From: an uncultured Clostridia bacterium
Lineage (GTDB): Bacteria; Bacillota; Clostridia; TANB77; CAG-508
Length of the DNA stretch: 17,139 nucleotides
Reading direction: 5' to 3'
Assembly: GCA_934167365.1 (NCBI GenBank)
Contig: CAKPKU010000032.1
Location: forward strand, 1-17,139
Each line of letters begins with the position of its first letter. The first letter of the stretch is position 1. A program made the position numbers and the translations under genes. Of the stretch, positions 1-7,171 are shown piece by piece. The notes under the pieces are model-generated. The model worked only from the letters and a program-made list of their open reading frames with translations, made no database searches and was not told where the DNA came from.

Positions 1-385
1 CTTATATAGAATAAATTTTCTACTAAAAAATATTTGATAAAACTTAATTTCACACATAGCATAATTTAACTTTAATTATCATACACTACTTTCTTACTAT
101 ATGCAACACTTTTCGTACCTCATAATTCGACAATTATTATCAATACAAAATATATAATTGAAGCAAAACATTTTTGTATAAAATTGTATGTTCTAATTTA
201 ATCTTTTTGTAGATTTTTATTACTAATATATATCACAGTAGGGATTCTTAATATATAATTACATAACCACTTGTGGGTACTATAAATACATATTTAGAAT
301 CCCTTTGTGATAAAAACAACTTTGAGTATATTCTAGTAAGGCTCATACTTTCTTTATAACAATCTAAAAAACGAGAAAATTCTTA
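1..385. other. Non-coding AT-rich region downstream of clpC
   Basis: No convincing gene is visible here on either strand. The stretch is very AT-rich and lies past the 3' end of clpC. Its only clear structure is the inverted repeat at 232-311. No hairpin plus T-tract that would be an obvious clpC terminator was found. The weak candidate is a 5-bp AGTAT/ATACT pairing around 324-350, followed on the minus strand by a short T-run near 311-318. Confidence 0.5.
232..311. repeat. Large imperfect inverted repeat with nested operator-like palindrome
   Basis: The left arm (about 232-257) and right arm (about 286-311) pair as ATCACA, a small bulge, AGGGATTCT, one mismatch, then AATAT, giving roughly 20 pairs. 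The loop holds a second short palindrome, CCAC-TT-GTGG at 267-276, which extends imperfectly to ACCACTTGTGGGT. It could act as the clpC operon 3' structure, the remnant of a small mobile element, or a protein-binding site. The sequence alone does not decide. There is no poly-T directly after it on the minus strand. Confidence 0.55.
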
Positions 386-2833
386 TTATTGAACTTTTAT
401 TGTGCCATCTTCTGCAAAAACCTTAGCTGGTTTATTAGGTTGAATTTTATCATCTAAAATTGCCTCTGCAATTTTATCTTCAATCATATTTTGTATTGCC
501 CTTCTCAATGGTCTAGCACCATAATTTGAATCAACACCATTTTTAGCAACCAAATCTTTAGCTGAATCCTCAATAACAACATTAATGTTTTGAGCTTTCA
601 ATCTTTCTTCAACCTGTTTAAGCATAATATCAATTATCTGTTTTATATCTTCATCTCCTAATTTATGGAATACAATTATTTCATCAATACGATTTATAAA
701 TTCAGGTTTAAACTGCCTTTTTAGCTCTGATAAAACTTCTTTCTTACTTTCCTCATAATCATGTGACTGTTCAGATTTTTTATCCATATTTGCAGAGAAA
801 CCTAATGCTTTTTTATCAGATAACAATCGTGCACCAACATTAGATGTCATTATAATAACCGTATTTTTAAAATTTACTAAACGACCTTGACTATCTGTTA
901 ATCTACCATCATCCAATATTTGAAGAAGCATATTCATTACATCAGGATGTGCTTTTTCAATTTCATCAAACAATATTACTGAATATGGTTTTCTTCTTAC
1001 TTTTTCAGTTAATTGTCCCGCTTCATCAAAACCAACATATCCAGGAGGCGCACCAATTAATTTAGCAACACTATGAGATTCCATATATTCAGACATATCA
1101 ATTCTAATCATTGAATCTTCATTTCCGAATAAATTCTCAGCCAAAGCCTTTGAAAGCTCAGTTTTACCAACACCAGTTTGACCTAAAAATAAGAAAGATC
1201 CTATTGGTCTATTTGGATCTTTAAGACCTAATCTACCTCTTCTAATAGCTTTAGCAACCGCAGATACAGCTTCATCTTGTCCAATTACTCTTTCATGTAA
1301 TGACTGTTCCAAATTTTTTAATTTTTCATTTTCATCTTGAGTTAATTTCTTAACAGGAATATTTGTCCAACTAGCAATAACACCAGCAATATCCTCCTCT
1401 GTAAGAATAGTAACACTTCTACTATTTTTGTTTTCCCATTTTTTCTTTTCCTTTTCCAACTTTTCTTTTGTAGAATGCTCTTTGTCTCGTATATTAGCAG
1501 CTTTTTCAAAATCCTGATTACGAATTGCCTCATCTTTTTCTTTTGATAACTCATCTAACTTTTCTTCAAGTACCTTTAAATTATCTGGTGCAGTATATGT
1601 TTTCATTTTTAATCTTGATGCAGCTTCATCAATTAAATCTATTGCTTTATCTGGTAAAAATCTATCTGTAATATATCTTACTGACAATTTAACAGCTGCA
1701 TCTATTGCTTCATCTGTAATTTGAACATTATGATGAGCTTCATACTTATCCCTAATTCCTTTAAGAATTTTTACAGTATCTTCAGAAGATGGTTCAAGCA
1801 CAGTAACAGGGCTAAACCTACGTTCTAAAGCACTATCTTTTTCAATATATTTTCTATATTCATTTAAAGTTGTTGCACCAACTAATTGAATTTCGCCTCT
1901 TGCCAATAAAGGTTTCAAAATATTAGCAGCATCAACTGCACCTTCTGCTGATCCAGCTCCAACTATTGTATGAATTTCATCAATAAATAAAATTACATCT
2001 CCAGCTTTTTTTACTTCATTCAAGCATTTTTTTATACGTTCCTCAAAATCACCTCTATATTTAGCCCCTGCAACTAAACTAGAAATATCCAAAGTAACAA
2101 CTCTTTTATTTTTTAACATTTCTGGAACATCTTCATTTACGATTTTCTCTGCTAATCCTTCAACAACAGCTGTTTTACCAACACCTGGCTCTCCAATCAA
2201 ACAAGGATTGTTTTTAGTTCTTCTAGATAAAATTTGAATTACTCTTTCAATTTCATCCTTTCTACCTATAACAGGATCTAATTTACCATCTCTTGCCTGT
2301 TTAGTTAAATCTGTACCAAATTGATTTAAAGTTTGAGTTGAATTATAACTACCTGATTGTCTTGATTTTTGCTTGCCAGTTGTTGTTCCATCATTTTCGC
2401 CCTCTTTTAAAACTTTAACTAACTCATTATATAGTTTTTGAGGATTTATACCTATATCCATCATTATTCTTACAGCAACACTATCTCCCTCAACCATAAT
2501 TCCAATAAGTAAATGTTCTGTACCTATATATTCACTCCCCATTTTTCTAGCCTCTAAAAATGCATTTTCAATAACACGCTTTGTTCTTGGAGTAAATCCT
2601 TCGGGTTCATCAATTGGCTCTTCAGATCTACCAATTAATTCATCAATTTCTTCTAATATTTTATCTGTTGTCATTCCTTGACTTTCAAGTACTTTACTTG
2701 CAATACCAGTATTTTCTTCAACTAAACCATATAAAATATGTTCAGTTCCTATATAATTATGACCTAATTCTGCAGCAATATCAGTTGCAATTTGAATAAC
2801 CTTTTCAGCCTTATTTGTAAATTTATATGACAT
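386..2833 (-). CDS. clpC: ATP-dependent Clp protease ATP-binding subunit ClpC
   Basis: AAA+ unfoldase that feeds substrates, including McsB-marked phosphoarginine proteins, into ClpP in the cytoplasm. The start at 2833 gives 815 aa. An upstream in-frame ATG at 2854 would place the Shine-Dalgarno AAGGAGG inside the coding sequence, so 2833 (8 nt after the SD) is preferred. Visible domains: two Clp_N repeats (about 1-145); D1 with Walker A GEPGVGKT (214-221) and Walker B ILFIDE (281-286); a ClpC-type middle coiled coil with a UVR-like segment (about 418-463); D2 with Walker A GQTGVGKT (551-558) and Walker B VILFDE (619-624); and an LGF ClpP-docking loop (677-679). Length and order match the family. 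It is the last gene of the ctsR-mcsA-mcsB-clpC operon, 24 nt after mcsB, and should be controlled by the CtsR operator at 4921-4937. Confidence 0.97.
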   Translation of the reverse strand: MSYKFTNKAEKVIQIATDIAAELGHNYIGTEHILYGLVEENTGIASKVLESQGMTTDKILEEIDELIGRSEEPIDEPEGFTPRTKRVIENAFLEARKMGSEYIGTEHLLIGIMVEGDSVAVRIMMDIGINPQKLYNELVKVLKEGENDGTTTGKQKSRQSGSYNSTQTLNQFGTDLTKQARDGKLDPVIGRKDEIERVIQILSRRTKNNPCLIGEPGVGKTAVVEGLAEKIVNEDVPEMLKNKRVVTLDISSLVAGAKYRGDFEERIKKCLNEVKKAGDVILFIDEIHTIVGAGSAEGAVDAANILKPLLARGEIQLVGATTLNEYRKYIEKDSALERRFSPVTVLEPSSEDTVKILKGIRDKYEAHHNVQITDEAIDAAVKLSVRYITDRFLPDKAIDLIDEAASRLKMKTYTAPDNLKVLEEKLDELSKEKDEAIRNQDFEKAANIRDKEHSTKEKLEKEKKKWENKNSRSVTILTEEDIAGVIASWTNIPVKKLTQDENEKLKNLEQSLHERVIGQDEAVSAVAKAIRRGRLGLKDPNRPIGSFLFLGQTGVGKTELSKALAENLFGNEDSMIRIDMSEYMESHSVAKLIGAPPGYVGFDEAGQLTEKVRRKPYSVILFDEIEKAHPDVMNMLLQILDDGRLTDSQGRLVNFKNTVIIMTSNVGARLLSDKKALGFSANMDKKSEQSHDYEESKKEVLSELKRQFKPEFINRIDEIIVFHKLGDEDIKQIIDIMLKQVEERLKAQNINVVIEDSAKDLVAKNGVDSNYGARPLRRAIQNMIEDKIAEAILDDKIQPNKPAKVFAEDGTIKVQ

Positions 2834-2857
2834 ATAACATCCCTCCTTATACATTTA

Positions 2858-3874
2858 TTATTCTGAAATTATTTTTTTAATAATTTCACATCTTTTTATA
2901 TCTCTGTCAAACGAATTTAAAGCATTACCACTATATTTTTGTAAATTTCCTGGCTTTGTGTATAGCTCTAGCTTTTTAACCTTTGCATCATTAAGCTCTG
3001 TAATTATTCCCAAATCTGTACCTAGCTTAACATCAGATAACAAATCCCTACATTCATCAGAAGTAAGTTTACGAGCATTCACCAAAATACCGTATGCTCT
3101 ATATACTCTATCATCTAATTCAATTGTCTTTTTAGTTAAATTTTTTCTTGCTAATCGCTCTTGTTCAATTATTTTATCAGTAATAATTTTTACATTTTTC
3201 ATAATTTCCTTTTCAGACAAACCTAATGATTGAGTATTAAAAATTTGATAAATATCTCCCTTACTTTCAGTACCTTCTCCATAAACCCCTCTAATACTCA
3301 TTCCAAAATTATTAACAGCCCTCAAAACTTTTGAAATGTTACCAGTCAAAGTTAGAGCTGGTAAATGTACCATAACAGAAGCTCTCATTCCAGTTCCAAC
3401 ATTTGTAGGACATGCAGTTAAATAACCAAATTTTTCATTATATGCATAGTTTAAAATTCCACTTAGCTTATCATCAATTTCAGTAATTAAGCCAACTAAA
3501 TTTTCAACCTCAAACCCACTACTAAAAACCTGAATTCGTAAATGATCCTCTTCATTAACCATTATACAAATATTTTCATCATCATTAATTAAAATAGCCT
3601 TATTTGGTTTATTATTCATCGCAAAATCAGGACTAATTAAGTGTTTTTCCATTAAACTAATTTTTGTAATATCATCAATATTTTCTAATTTAATAAATTT
3701 TAAACCATATCCTAAACTTGGAGTAATTTCTTCTAGCTTATCCATAACCAATTTTGAATCATCACGAACTATTTTATTTGGAAAATTATATTCGGCAAGA
3801 TTTCTAGCTGCTCTAACACGAGAGCTAATAACAACATCAGAATCTTTACCACTTTGTAAATACCAATTTGACAT
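2858..3874 (-). CDS. mcsB: Protein-arginine kinase McsB
   Basis: Guanido-kinase-fold enzyme that phosphorylates arginines on proteins, marking them for ClpC-ClpP and inactivating CtsR under stress. The 338-aa product shows the ATP-guanido phosphotransferase landmarks: SSRVRAARN near the N terminus (18-25), NEEDHLR (107-113), the CPTNVGTGMRAS active-site stretch with Cys155, and RGVYGEGTES (195-204). Near the C terminus the phosphoarginine-sensing RDxxRA motif reads RDIKRC (324-329), so the last alanine is cysteine here. The start is an ATG preceded by GAGGTT 7 nt upstream. It follows mcsA by 19 nt and precedes clpC, the usual order. Cytosolic; activity is expected to depend on McsA. Confidence 0.96.
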   Translation of the reverse strand: MSNWYLQSGKDSDVVISSRVRAARNLAEYNFPNKIVRDDSKLVMDKLEEITPSLGYGLKFIKLENIDDITKISLMEKHLISPDFAMNNKPNKAILINDDENICIMVNEEDHLRIQVFSSGFEVENLVGLITEIDDKLSGILNYAYNEKFGYLTACPTNVGTGMRASVMVHLPALTLTGNISKVLRAVNNFGMSIRGVYGEGTESKGDIYQIFNTQSLGLSEKEIMKNVKIITDKIIEQERLARKNLTKKTIELDDRVYRAYGILVNARKLTSDECRDLLSDVKLGTDLGIITELNDAKVKKLELYTKPGNLQKYSGNALNSFDRDIKRCEIIKKIISE

Positions 3875-3893
3875 ATCTAAACCTCATTCCTTT

Positions 3894-4436
3894 CTATTTT
3901 TGTAATTTTTTAATTTCATCTCTTATTTTTGCTGCATCTTCATAACGTTCATCTTTAATTGCAGATTGTAAATCACTATTTAATTTATTAATTTTTTCTT
4001 GATTTTCATCTACTTTTTGCTTTTTTACTTCTTTCTTATTATTAACAATATTTTTGCTATCTAAAATATTTTTAGGTTTTCTACCAATGTGTTTTGAAGA
4101 TCCATGTAAATTTTTTAAAATGCTTTCTAATTTATTAGAAAAAGTATTATAACATTCACCACAACCAAATTTTCCACCTTTAATAAATTCATCATATGTT
4201 AAACCACAATTTTTACATTTTTGTGTTTGAAAACTAGAAATACTTGGTAATATAGAATCATCTTCAAAAAAATCACTTAAAAAACTTGAAAAGTTTATAG
4301 GCATACTAAAATCTAAATCATCTAAACCTTCTTTTCTAGCACAATCTTCACATAATGCAAATTCTGTTTTTTCTCCATTTATTATACGAGTATATCTTAT
4401 AGTGGCCTCATTTTTACCACAATTTGAACATAACAT
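3894..4436 (-). CDS. mcsA: McsA, zinc-binding activator of McsB
   Basis: McsA activates the McsB kinase and takes part in the CtsR/ClpC stress circuit. The 180-aa protein starts with a CxxC...CxxC zinc site (Cys3/Cys6 and CEDC at about 29-32). A second pair follows (CKNC and CGEC, about 74-95). It ends in a UVR motif (about 145-178, YEDAAKIRDEIKKL) of the kind that contacts Clp partners. A lysine- and asparagine-rich linker joins the parts. The start ATG sits about 10 nt after AAGGAGG. The ctsR stop codon overlaps that SD, which suggests translational coupling. The gene ends in TAG, so TAG does act as a normal stop in this genome. Confidence 0.94.
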   Translation of the reverse strand: MLCSNCGKNEATIRYTRIINGEKTEFALCEDCARKEGLDDLDFSMPINFSSFLSDFFEDDSILPSISSFQTQKCKNCGLTYDEFIKGGKFGCGECYNTFSNKLESILKNLHGSSKHIGRKPKNILDSKNIVNNKKEVKKQKVDENQEKINKLNSDLQSAIKDERYEDAAKIRDEIKKLQK

Positions 4437-4451
4437 TATAAATCAACCTCC

Positions 4452-4898
4452 TTAAACTAAATTTATTAACATATTTTTAAAAATACTAGCCCTTAATTCA
4501 TCTCTATATTGTTGAGGAACAATAAGGACATTGTCACTTGTTGCAACTTTAAGTAGTTTTGCCTGAATTTCAGTTATTATTTGATATGATAGTAAATTAC
4601 TTATAAAAATATCAACTTCTTGTGCTGAAAGTTTGTCTCCAATACTTGGTATGATATGCATAATGTAATTGCTTTTTGTAATATTAACTTTTTTTATAGT
4701 AATATGACCTCCTCCTCCACGCTTGCTTTCAACATAATAACCTTGTGATGGTTTAAATCTTGTAGAAATAACATAGTTAATTTGTGAAGGAACACAATTA
4801 AATTGCTCTGCTAATTCATTTCTTTGTATTTCTATATAATCATTATCTTCATCGAACATTTCTTTAATAAATTCTTCAATCATATCAGACATTCTCAT
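4452..4898 (-). CDS. ctsR: Transcriptional repressor CtsR
   Basis: Class III heat-shock repressor; a winged helix-turn-helix DNA-binding protein acting as a dimer on direct GTCAAA repeats. The 148-aa product has the CtsR N-terminal domain (MSDMIEEFIKEMF, then the helix-turn-helix at about 27-46, NELAEQFNCVPSQINYVIST). The beta-wing RGGGG is at 60-64; this glycine-rich wing reads DNA and its arginine is the known McsB target in the family. The C-terminal dimerisation half follows. The first ATG is chosen because AAGGAGG (4907-4913) lies 8 nt upstream; the in-frame Met3 is less well spaced. First gene of the operon, autoregulated through the operator just upstream. Confidence 0.96.
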   Translation of the reverse strand: MRMSDMIEEFIKEMFDEDNDYIEIQRNELAEQFNCVPSQINYVISTRFKPSQGYYVESKRGGGGHITIKKVNITKSNYIMHIIPSIGDKLSAQEVDIFISNLLSYQIITEIQAKLLKVATSDNVLIVPQQYRDELRASIFKNMLINLV

Positions 4899-4920
4899 TA
4901 TTTATTCCTCCTTTCTTGAC

Positions 4921-4937
4921 TTTGACTTTCTTTGACC
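4921..4937 (-). promoter_or_regulatory. CtsR operator
   Basis: On the minus strand the site reads GGTCAAA-GAA-AGTCAAA, an exact fit to the CtsR tandem heptamer (A/GGTCAAA, 3-nt spacer, A/GGTCAAA). An extra partial half-site, GTCAAG, follows directly toward the gene (4915-4920). The operator lies just downstream of the predicted start of transcription, so bound CtsR would block initiation or clearance. Confidence 0.93.
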
Positions 4938-4948
4938 TTATATTTTTT

Positions 4949-4976
4949 ATTATACTCACCTGTACATAAAAGTCAA
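4949..4976 (-). promoter_or_regulatory. Sigma-A promoter of the ctsR-clpC operon
   Basis: The -35 is TTGACT (4971-4976) and the -10 is TATAAT (4949-4954), with a 16-nt spacer on the minus strand. The predicted transcription start is near 4941, immediately before the CtsR operator. Confidence 0.88.
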
Positions 4977-5082
4977 TACTTTTTTAAAACTTTTTTAATT
5001 TTTTCATTTGCCTAATTGCGTTTTTGTCTAATAAAAATGTTTATTATGGCACATTGTGGTAAGTTGGAGTTTTTTTAGAGGG

Positions 5083-5278
5083 CTTTTAAAAGTGCTTTAA
5101 AATAAGCCGACCAAGATGTATGTATATCTAAAAAAATTCACTCCTTACTGGTCAACCTGTTTGAGGCGATATTTGTGGTGGGAATGGATGCTCTATTCTT
5201 TTAAGGGAATTTGGAACTTGGAGACAGTCTCCCAAACTGCGCGTCGCAAATTTTTTTAGATATACATACACCTTGGTC
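5083..5278 (+). ncRNA. Candidate structured ncRNA, copy 1 (orientation provisional)
   Basis: A core of about 107 bases (5141-5247) is about 48% G+C in a very AT-rich background. It is enclosed by a terminal stem in which 5109-5138 pairs with 5249-5278 (29 of 30 positions). Outside the stem a small hairpin (UUUUAAA / UUUAAAA around AGUGC, 5084-5102) is shared with copy 2. Inside the core, 5182-5198 can fold as a hairpin (GAAUGGA / UCUAUUC). There is no protein-coding signal. The plus orientation is favoured by a terminator-like hairpin at 5323-5344, by similarity of the outer 5' flank to copy 2, and by a GAGGCGATATTT string that resembles, from memory, GAGCCGATATTT of E. coli 6S RNA. Against it, several A-C mismatches in plus would be G-U pairs on the minus strand. 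raiA/ARRPOF-type RNA is an equally serious family candidate. Confidence 0.6.
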
Positions 5279-5322
5279 TACTCTACAATGTCAAAATTGT
5301 GTTATTGTAAATATAGAAATGT

Positions 5323-5344
5323 ACATTTTGGACAAAATGTTTTT
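5323..5344 (+). terminator. Weak terminator-like hairpin after ncRNA copy 1
   Basis: ACATTTT (5323-5329), loop GGAC, AAAATGT (5334-5340), then TTTT. The stem is 7 bp but entirely AT apart from one C-G pair. It is 45 nt beyond the terminal stem of copy 1 and would fit as its terminator if transcription runs on the plus strand. Confidence 0.4.
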
Positions 5345-5372
5345 GATTATCACTAATAAATTGAAATATAAT
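5343..5372 (+). promoter_or_regulatory. Alternative promoter in the spacer between RNA copies
   Basis: TTGATT (5343-5348), 18-nt spacer, TATAAT (5367-5372) on the plus strand. It would start transcription near 5379 and read copy 2 in the opposite sense to the one annotated here. It is listed because the orientation of the RNA pair is unresolved. AT-rich DNA gives chance matches easily. Confidence 0.3.
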
Positions 5373-5436
5373 AGCAATAAAAATTTAGATATTTAACTAA
5401 ATAAATAATAATAGTCTAATTTAATTATTTAGAGTA

Positions 5437-5630
5437 GTAAAAAGAGGTTATATATAAAAAAAATTTTAGCGACGCGCAGTTTGGGAGACTGTCTTCAAGT
5501 TCCAAATCCCCTTAAAAGAATAGAGCATTCATTCCCACTACAAATATCGCCTCAAACAGGTTGACCAGTAAGGAGCAAAATTTTTTTAATATATAACCTC
5601 TTTTTACGGACCACTTTAAAGCACTTTTTA
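5437..5630 (-). ncRNA. Candidate structured ncRNA, copy 2 (orientation provisional)
   Basis: This is the inverted second copy. Its core (about 5469-5575) matches copy 1 with four substitutions (equivalent to copy 1 positions 5177, 5187, 5208 and 5221). Its terminal stem pairs 5437-5467 with 5577-5607 (30 of 31 positions). That stem (GTAAAAAGAGG...) has a different sequence from the copy 1 stem (GACCAAG...TGTATG...), yet is equally self-complementary, so pairing rather than sequence is conserved. The outer hairpin with loop AAGUGC lies at about 5613-5630. A good minus-strand promoter at 5658-5685 would start the RNA near 5650. The family is unassigned; 6S and raiA-type are the candidates to test. 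Confidence 0.6.
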
Positions 5631-5657
5631 AACTAACCCCAAAAATCTCAAACTCAA

Positions 5658-5685
5658 ATTATACTCATATCTTATCTTTTGTCAT
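5658..5685 (-). promoter_or_regulatory. Promoter reading toward ncRNA copy 2
   Basis: ATGACA (5680-5685), 16-nt spacer, TATAAT (5658-5663) on the minus strand, with a predicted start near 5650. It overlaps the 3' end of the small gene at 5665-5802. Its position about 20 nt before the conserved outer hairpin fits a dedicated RNA promoter. Confidence 0.55.
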
Positions 5686-5802
5686 ATCCTGCAACTCTTC
5701 TGCCCTCTTCTTCTGTTTACTAATTGGAATCCACACAAAATATGAACTTATAAATTCACCATATTTAGTAGTATCTTCATCTAATATATCATCATCATCC
5801 AT
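5665..5802 (-). CDS. Small acidic hypothetical protein (45 aa)
   Basis: Not recognised. The chosen start is the ATG at 5802, 6 nt after GGAGGT (5809-5814). An in-frame ATG at 5808 directly abuts that SD and a longer frame to 5877 has no SD. The product begins with an acidic run (MDDDDILDEDTT), has a short aromatic middle (YGEFISSYFVWIPI), and ends basic and hydrophilic (KQKKRAEELQDMTKDKI). There is no signal peptide and no clear membrane segment. It lies 84 nt after cca, probably on the same transcript, and its end contains the promoter for ncRNA copy 2. It uses TGA as stop. The strong SD is the main evidence that it is a real gene. Confidence 0.5.
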   Translation of the reverse strand: MDDDDILDEDTTKYGEFISSYFVWIPISKQKKRAEELQDMTKDKI

Positions 5803-5886
5803 ATTCATACCTCCATAATATATTATTTGTAATACTATTATATATATACATACAATATAATCTATTGGAGCTTTCATTAAAATGAC

Positions 5887-7122
5887 TTATAATTGACTTT
5901 TTAAATAATTAACTCTTTCCTCATGTAACTTTTGTTTTAATTTTATACCTGGTTTCATATTATATTTATCCATGACCATTTCCCCAGTTATATTATTCAT
6001 TAAATTTTTTCCAAATTTTGCAAATTCTACTTTATCAAATTTATCATTTCTGCAATTTCTATCTGATTCTACAACAATTTCTAGACCCTCTAACCCCAAT
6101 GTTGTTTTTGACATTTGCTCTATGAATTCAACTTTTTTGGCAGGTTTCATTTTATAAAAAATTCCAGCTTTCATATGAGCACTTGCTGCTGTTATACCAC
6201 ATTTAATCCATGAATTTGGCATTTTTAATCTTCTTCCGAACTTTTTTACTTCTGTTACACCATTTATATCATGATTTATATGATGTGGATATTCGCTTTT
6301 TGGTGTTAAAGCCTTTCCTAAATCATGAACTAAAACTGAAAATCTTATTTTTTCATCATTTGTAATTGATGCTGCTTTTTTTAAAGCAAGAATAGAGTGT
6401 TCAAATGCATCTCCTTCTGGATGATATTTTTCAGGCTGTAATACTCCAATAAGATTATATAGCTCTTTAAAATGAACATCTAATAAATCGGCTTTTTTTA
6501 ATACATAAAAAAAATTCTGCGGGAAACTGGAATTTAAGGCTTTTCTAAACTCATCAAAAACTCTTTCAGCAGATATATATGTTAGCTTTTCTTTTAAACT
6601 TCTCATTACTTTTAAAGTATTGTCTTCAACATTAAAATTTAACTTACTTGAAAATCTAGCAGCTCTATACACCCTTAATTGATCTTCTTTAAAAGCATCA
6701 GATGTCGCTTTTAAAATTTTATTTTTTAAATCATCTTTTCCCCCATATGGATCTATTATTTCACCTGTTAGAATATCTTCTGCCATGGAATTTACTGTAA
6801 AATCTCTTCTTTTTAAATCTTGCTCTATTGTTATATATTTATTTGACACTATTTCAAAATCAACATGTTTATCACCTATTTTTCGCTCTGATCTTGCTAA
6901 TGCAAATTCTTTGCCATTTATGTCATATACCTTAAAGCTTTTTCCTCTTGGTACTGCGTTTTTAAAAAGTTTCATAAATTCATATCCTGTTAATCCTGTA
7001 ACACAGTAATCTTCATCATGAGGTTTAATTCCACATAGCTTATCTCTAATAGCTCCACCTACACAATATAGTCTTCCATTATTTTTATAAATAATTTTAG
7101 CTATTTCTTTTATATCACACAT
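5887..7122 (-). CDS. cca: CCA tRNA nucleotidyltransferase with HD domain
   Basis: Adds or repairs the 3' CCA end of tRNAs using CTP and ATP. The 411-aa protein has the class II nucleotidyltransferase signature GGAIRDKLCG (22-31) followed by DED (36-38), whose two aspartates bind the metals. RRDFTVNSMAED (105-116) and the NTP-templating EDQLR (146-150) come next. A C-terminal HD domain follows, with His242, HD at 266-267 and PHHINHD at about 279-285, which in relatives gives phosphohydrolase activity. The ATG start has an AGGAG 8 nt upstream. It is preceded by dtd with a terminator in between, so it may be expressed by read-through. A role in tRNA maintenance fits its neighbour dtd. Confidence 0.93.
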   Translation of the reverse strand: MCDIKEIAKIIYKNNGRLYCVGGAIRDKLCGIKPHDEDYCVTGLTGYEFMKLFKNAVPRGKSFKVYDINGKEFALARSERKIGDKHVDFEIVSNKYITIEQDLKRRDFTVNSMAEDILTGEIIDPYGGKDDLKNKILKATSDAFKEDQLRVYRAARFSSKLNFNVEDNTLKVMRSLKEKLTYISAERVFDEFRKALNSSFPQNFFYVLKKADLLDVHFKELYNLIGVLQPEKYHPEGDAFEHSILALKKAASITNDEKIRFSVLVHDLGKALTPKSEYPHHINHDINGVTEVKKFGRRLKMPNSWIKCGITAASAHMKAGIFYKMKPAKKVEFIEQMSKTTLGLEGLEIVVESDRNCRNDKFDKVEFAKFGKNLMNNITGEMVMDKYNMKPGIKLKQKLHEERVNYLKSQL

Positions 7123-7152
7123 ATTAATATCTCCTATTTACTACAAAATAAA

Positions 7153-7171
7153 AAGAGCATTTATTGCTCTT
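7153..7171 (-). terminator. Intrinsic terminator overlapping the end of dtd
   Basis: On the minus strand AAGAGCA (7171-7165), a 5-nt loop, then TGCTCTT (7159-7153) and TTTATTTT. The 7-bp stem begins inside the last codons of dtd, and the TAA stop codon (7163-7161) falls in the loop. A ribosome finishing dtd would cover the hairpin. This could link dtd translation to read-through into cca, which has no obvious promoter in the 30 nt left. Confidence 0.75.

Larger units (their letters stand above)
5083..5630. repeat. Long inverted repeat formed by the two ncRNA copies
   Basis: The two copies face each other across a spacer of 158 bases (5279-5436) that has no gene. The cores are near-identical in inverted orientation. 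The flanking stems are not homologous between copies, so the DNA repeat is interrupted at the stems and resumes in the outer AGTGCTTTAAA segments. A transcript spanning both would form one giant hairpin of core 1 with antisense core 2, competing with the local folds. Confidence 0.85.

Noticed and set aside
5211..5396. 61-codon open frame on the plus strand in the gene-poor region
   Set aside because: It starts inside ncRNA copy 1, has no ribosome binding site, and crosses the conserved RNA core and terminal stem; composition does not look coding.
5083..5630. The inverted repeat pair as an IS element or MITE
   Set aside because: No transposase and no target duplication seen. The outer stems differ between copies while staying self-complementary, which a transposon with fixed ends would not show.
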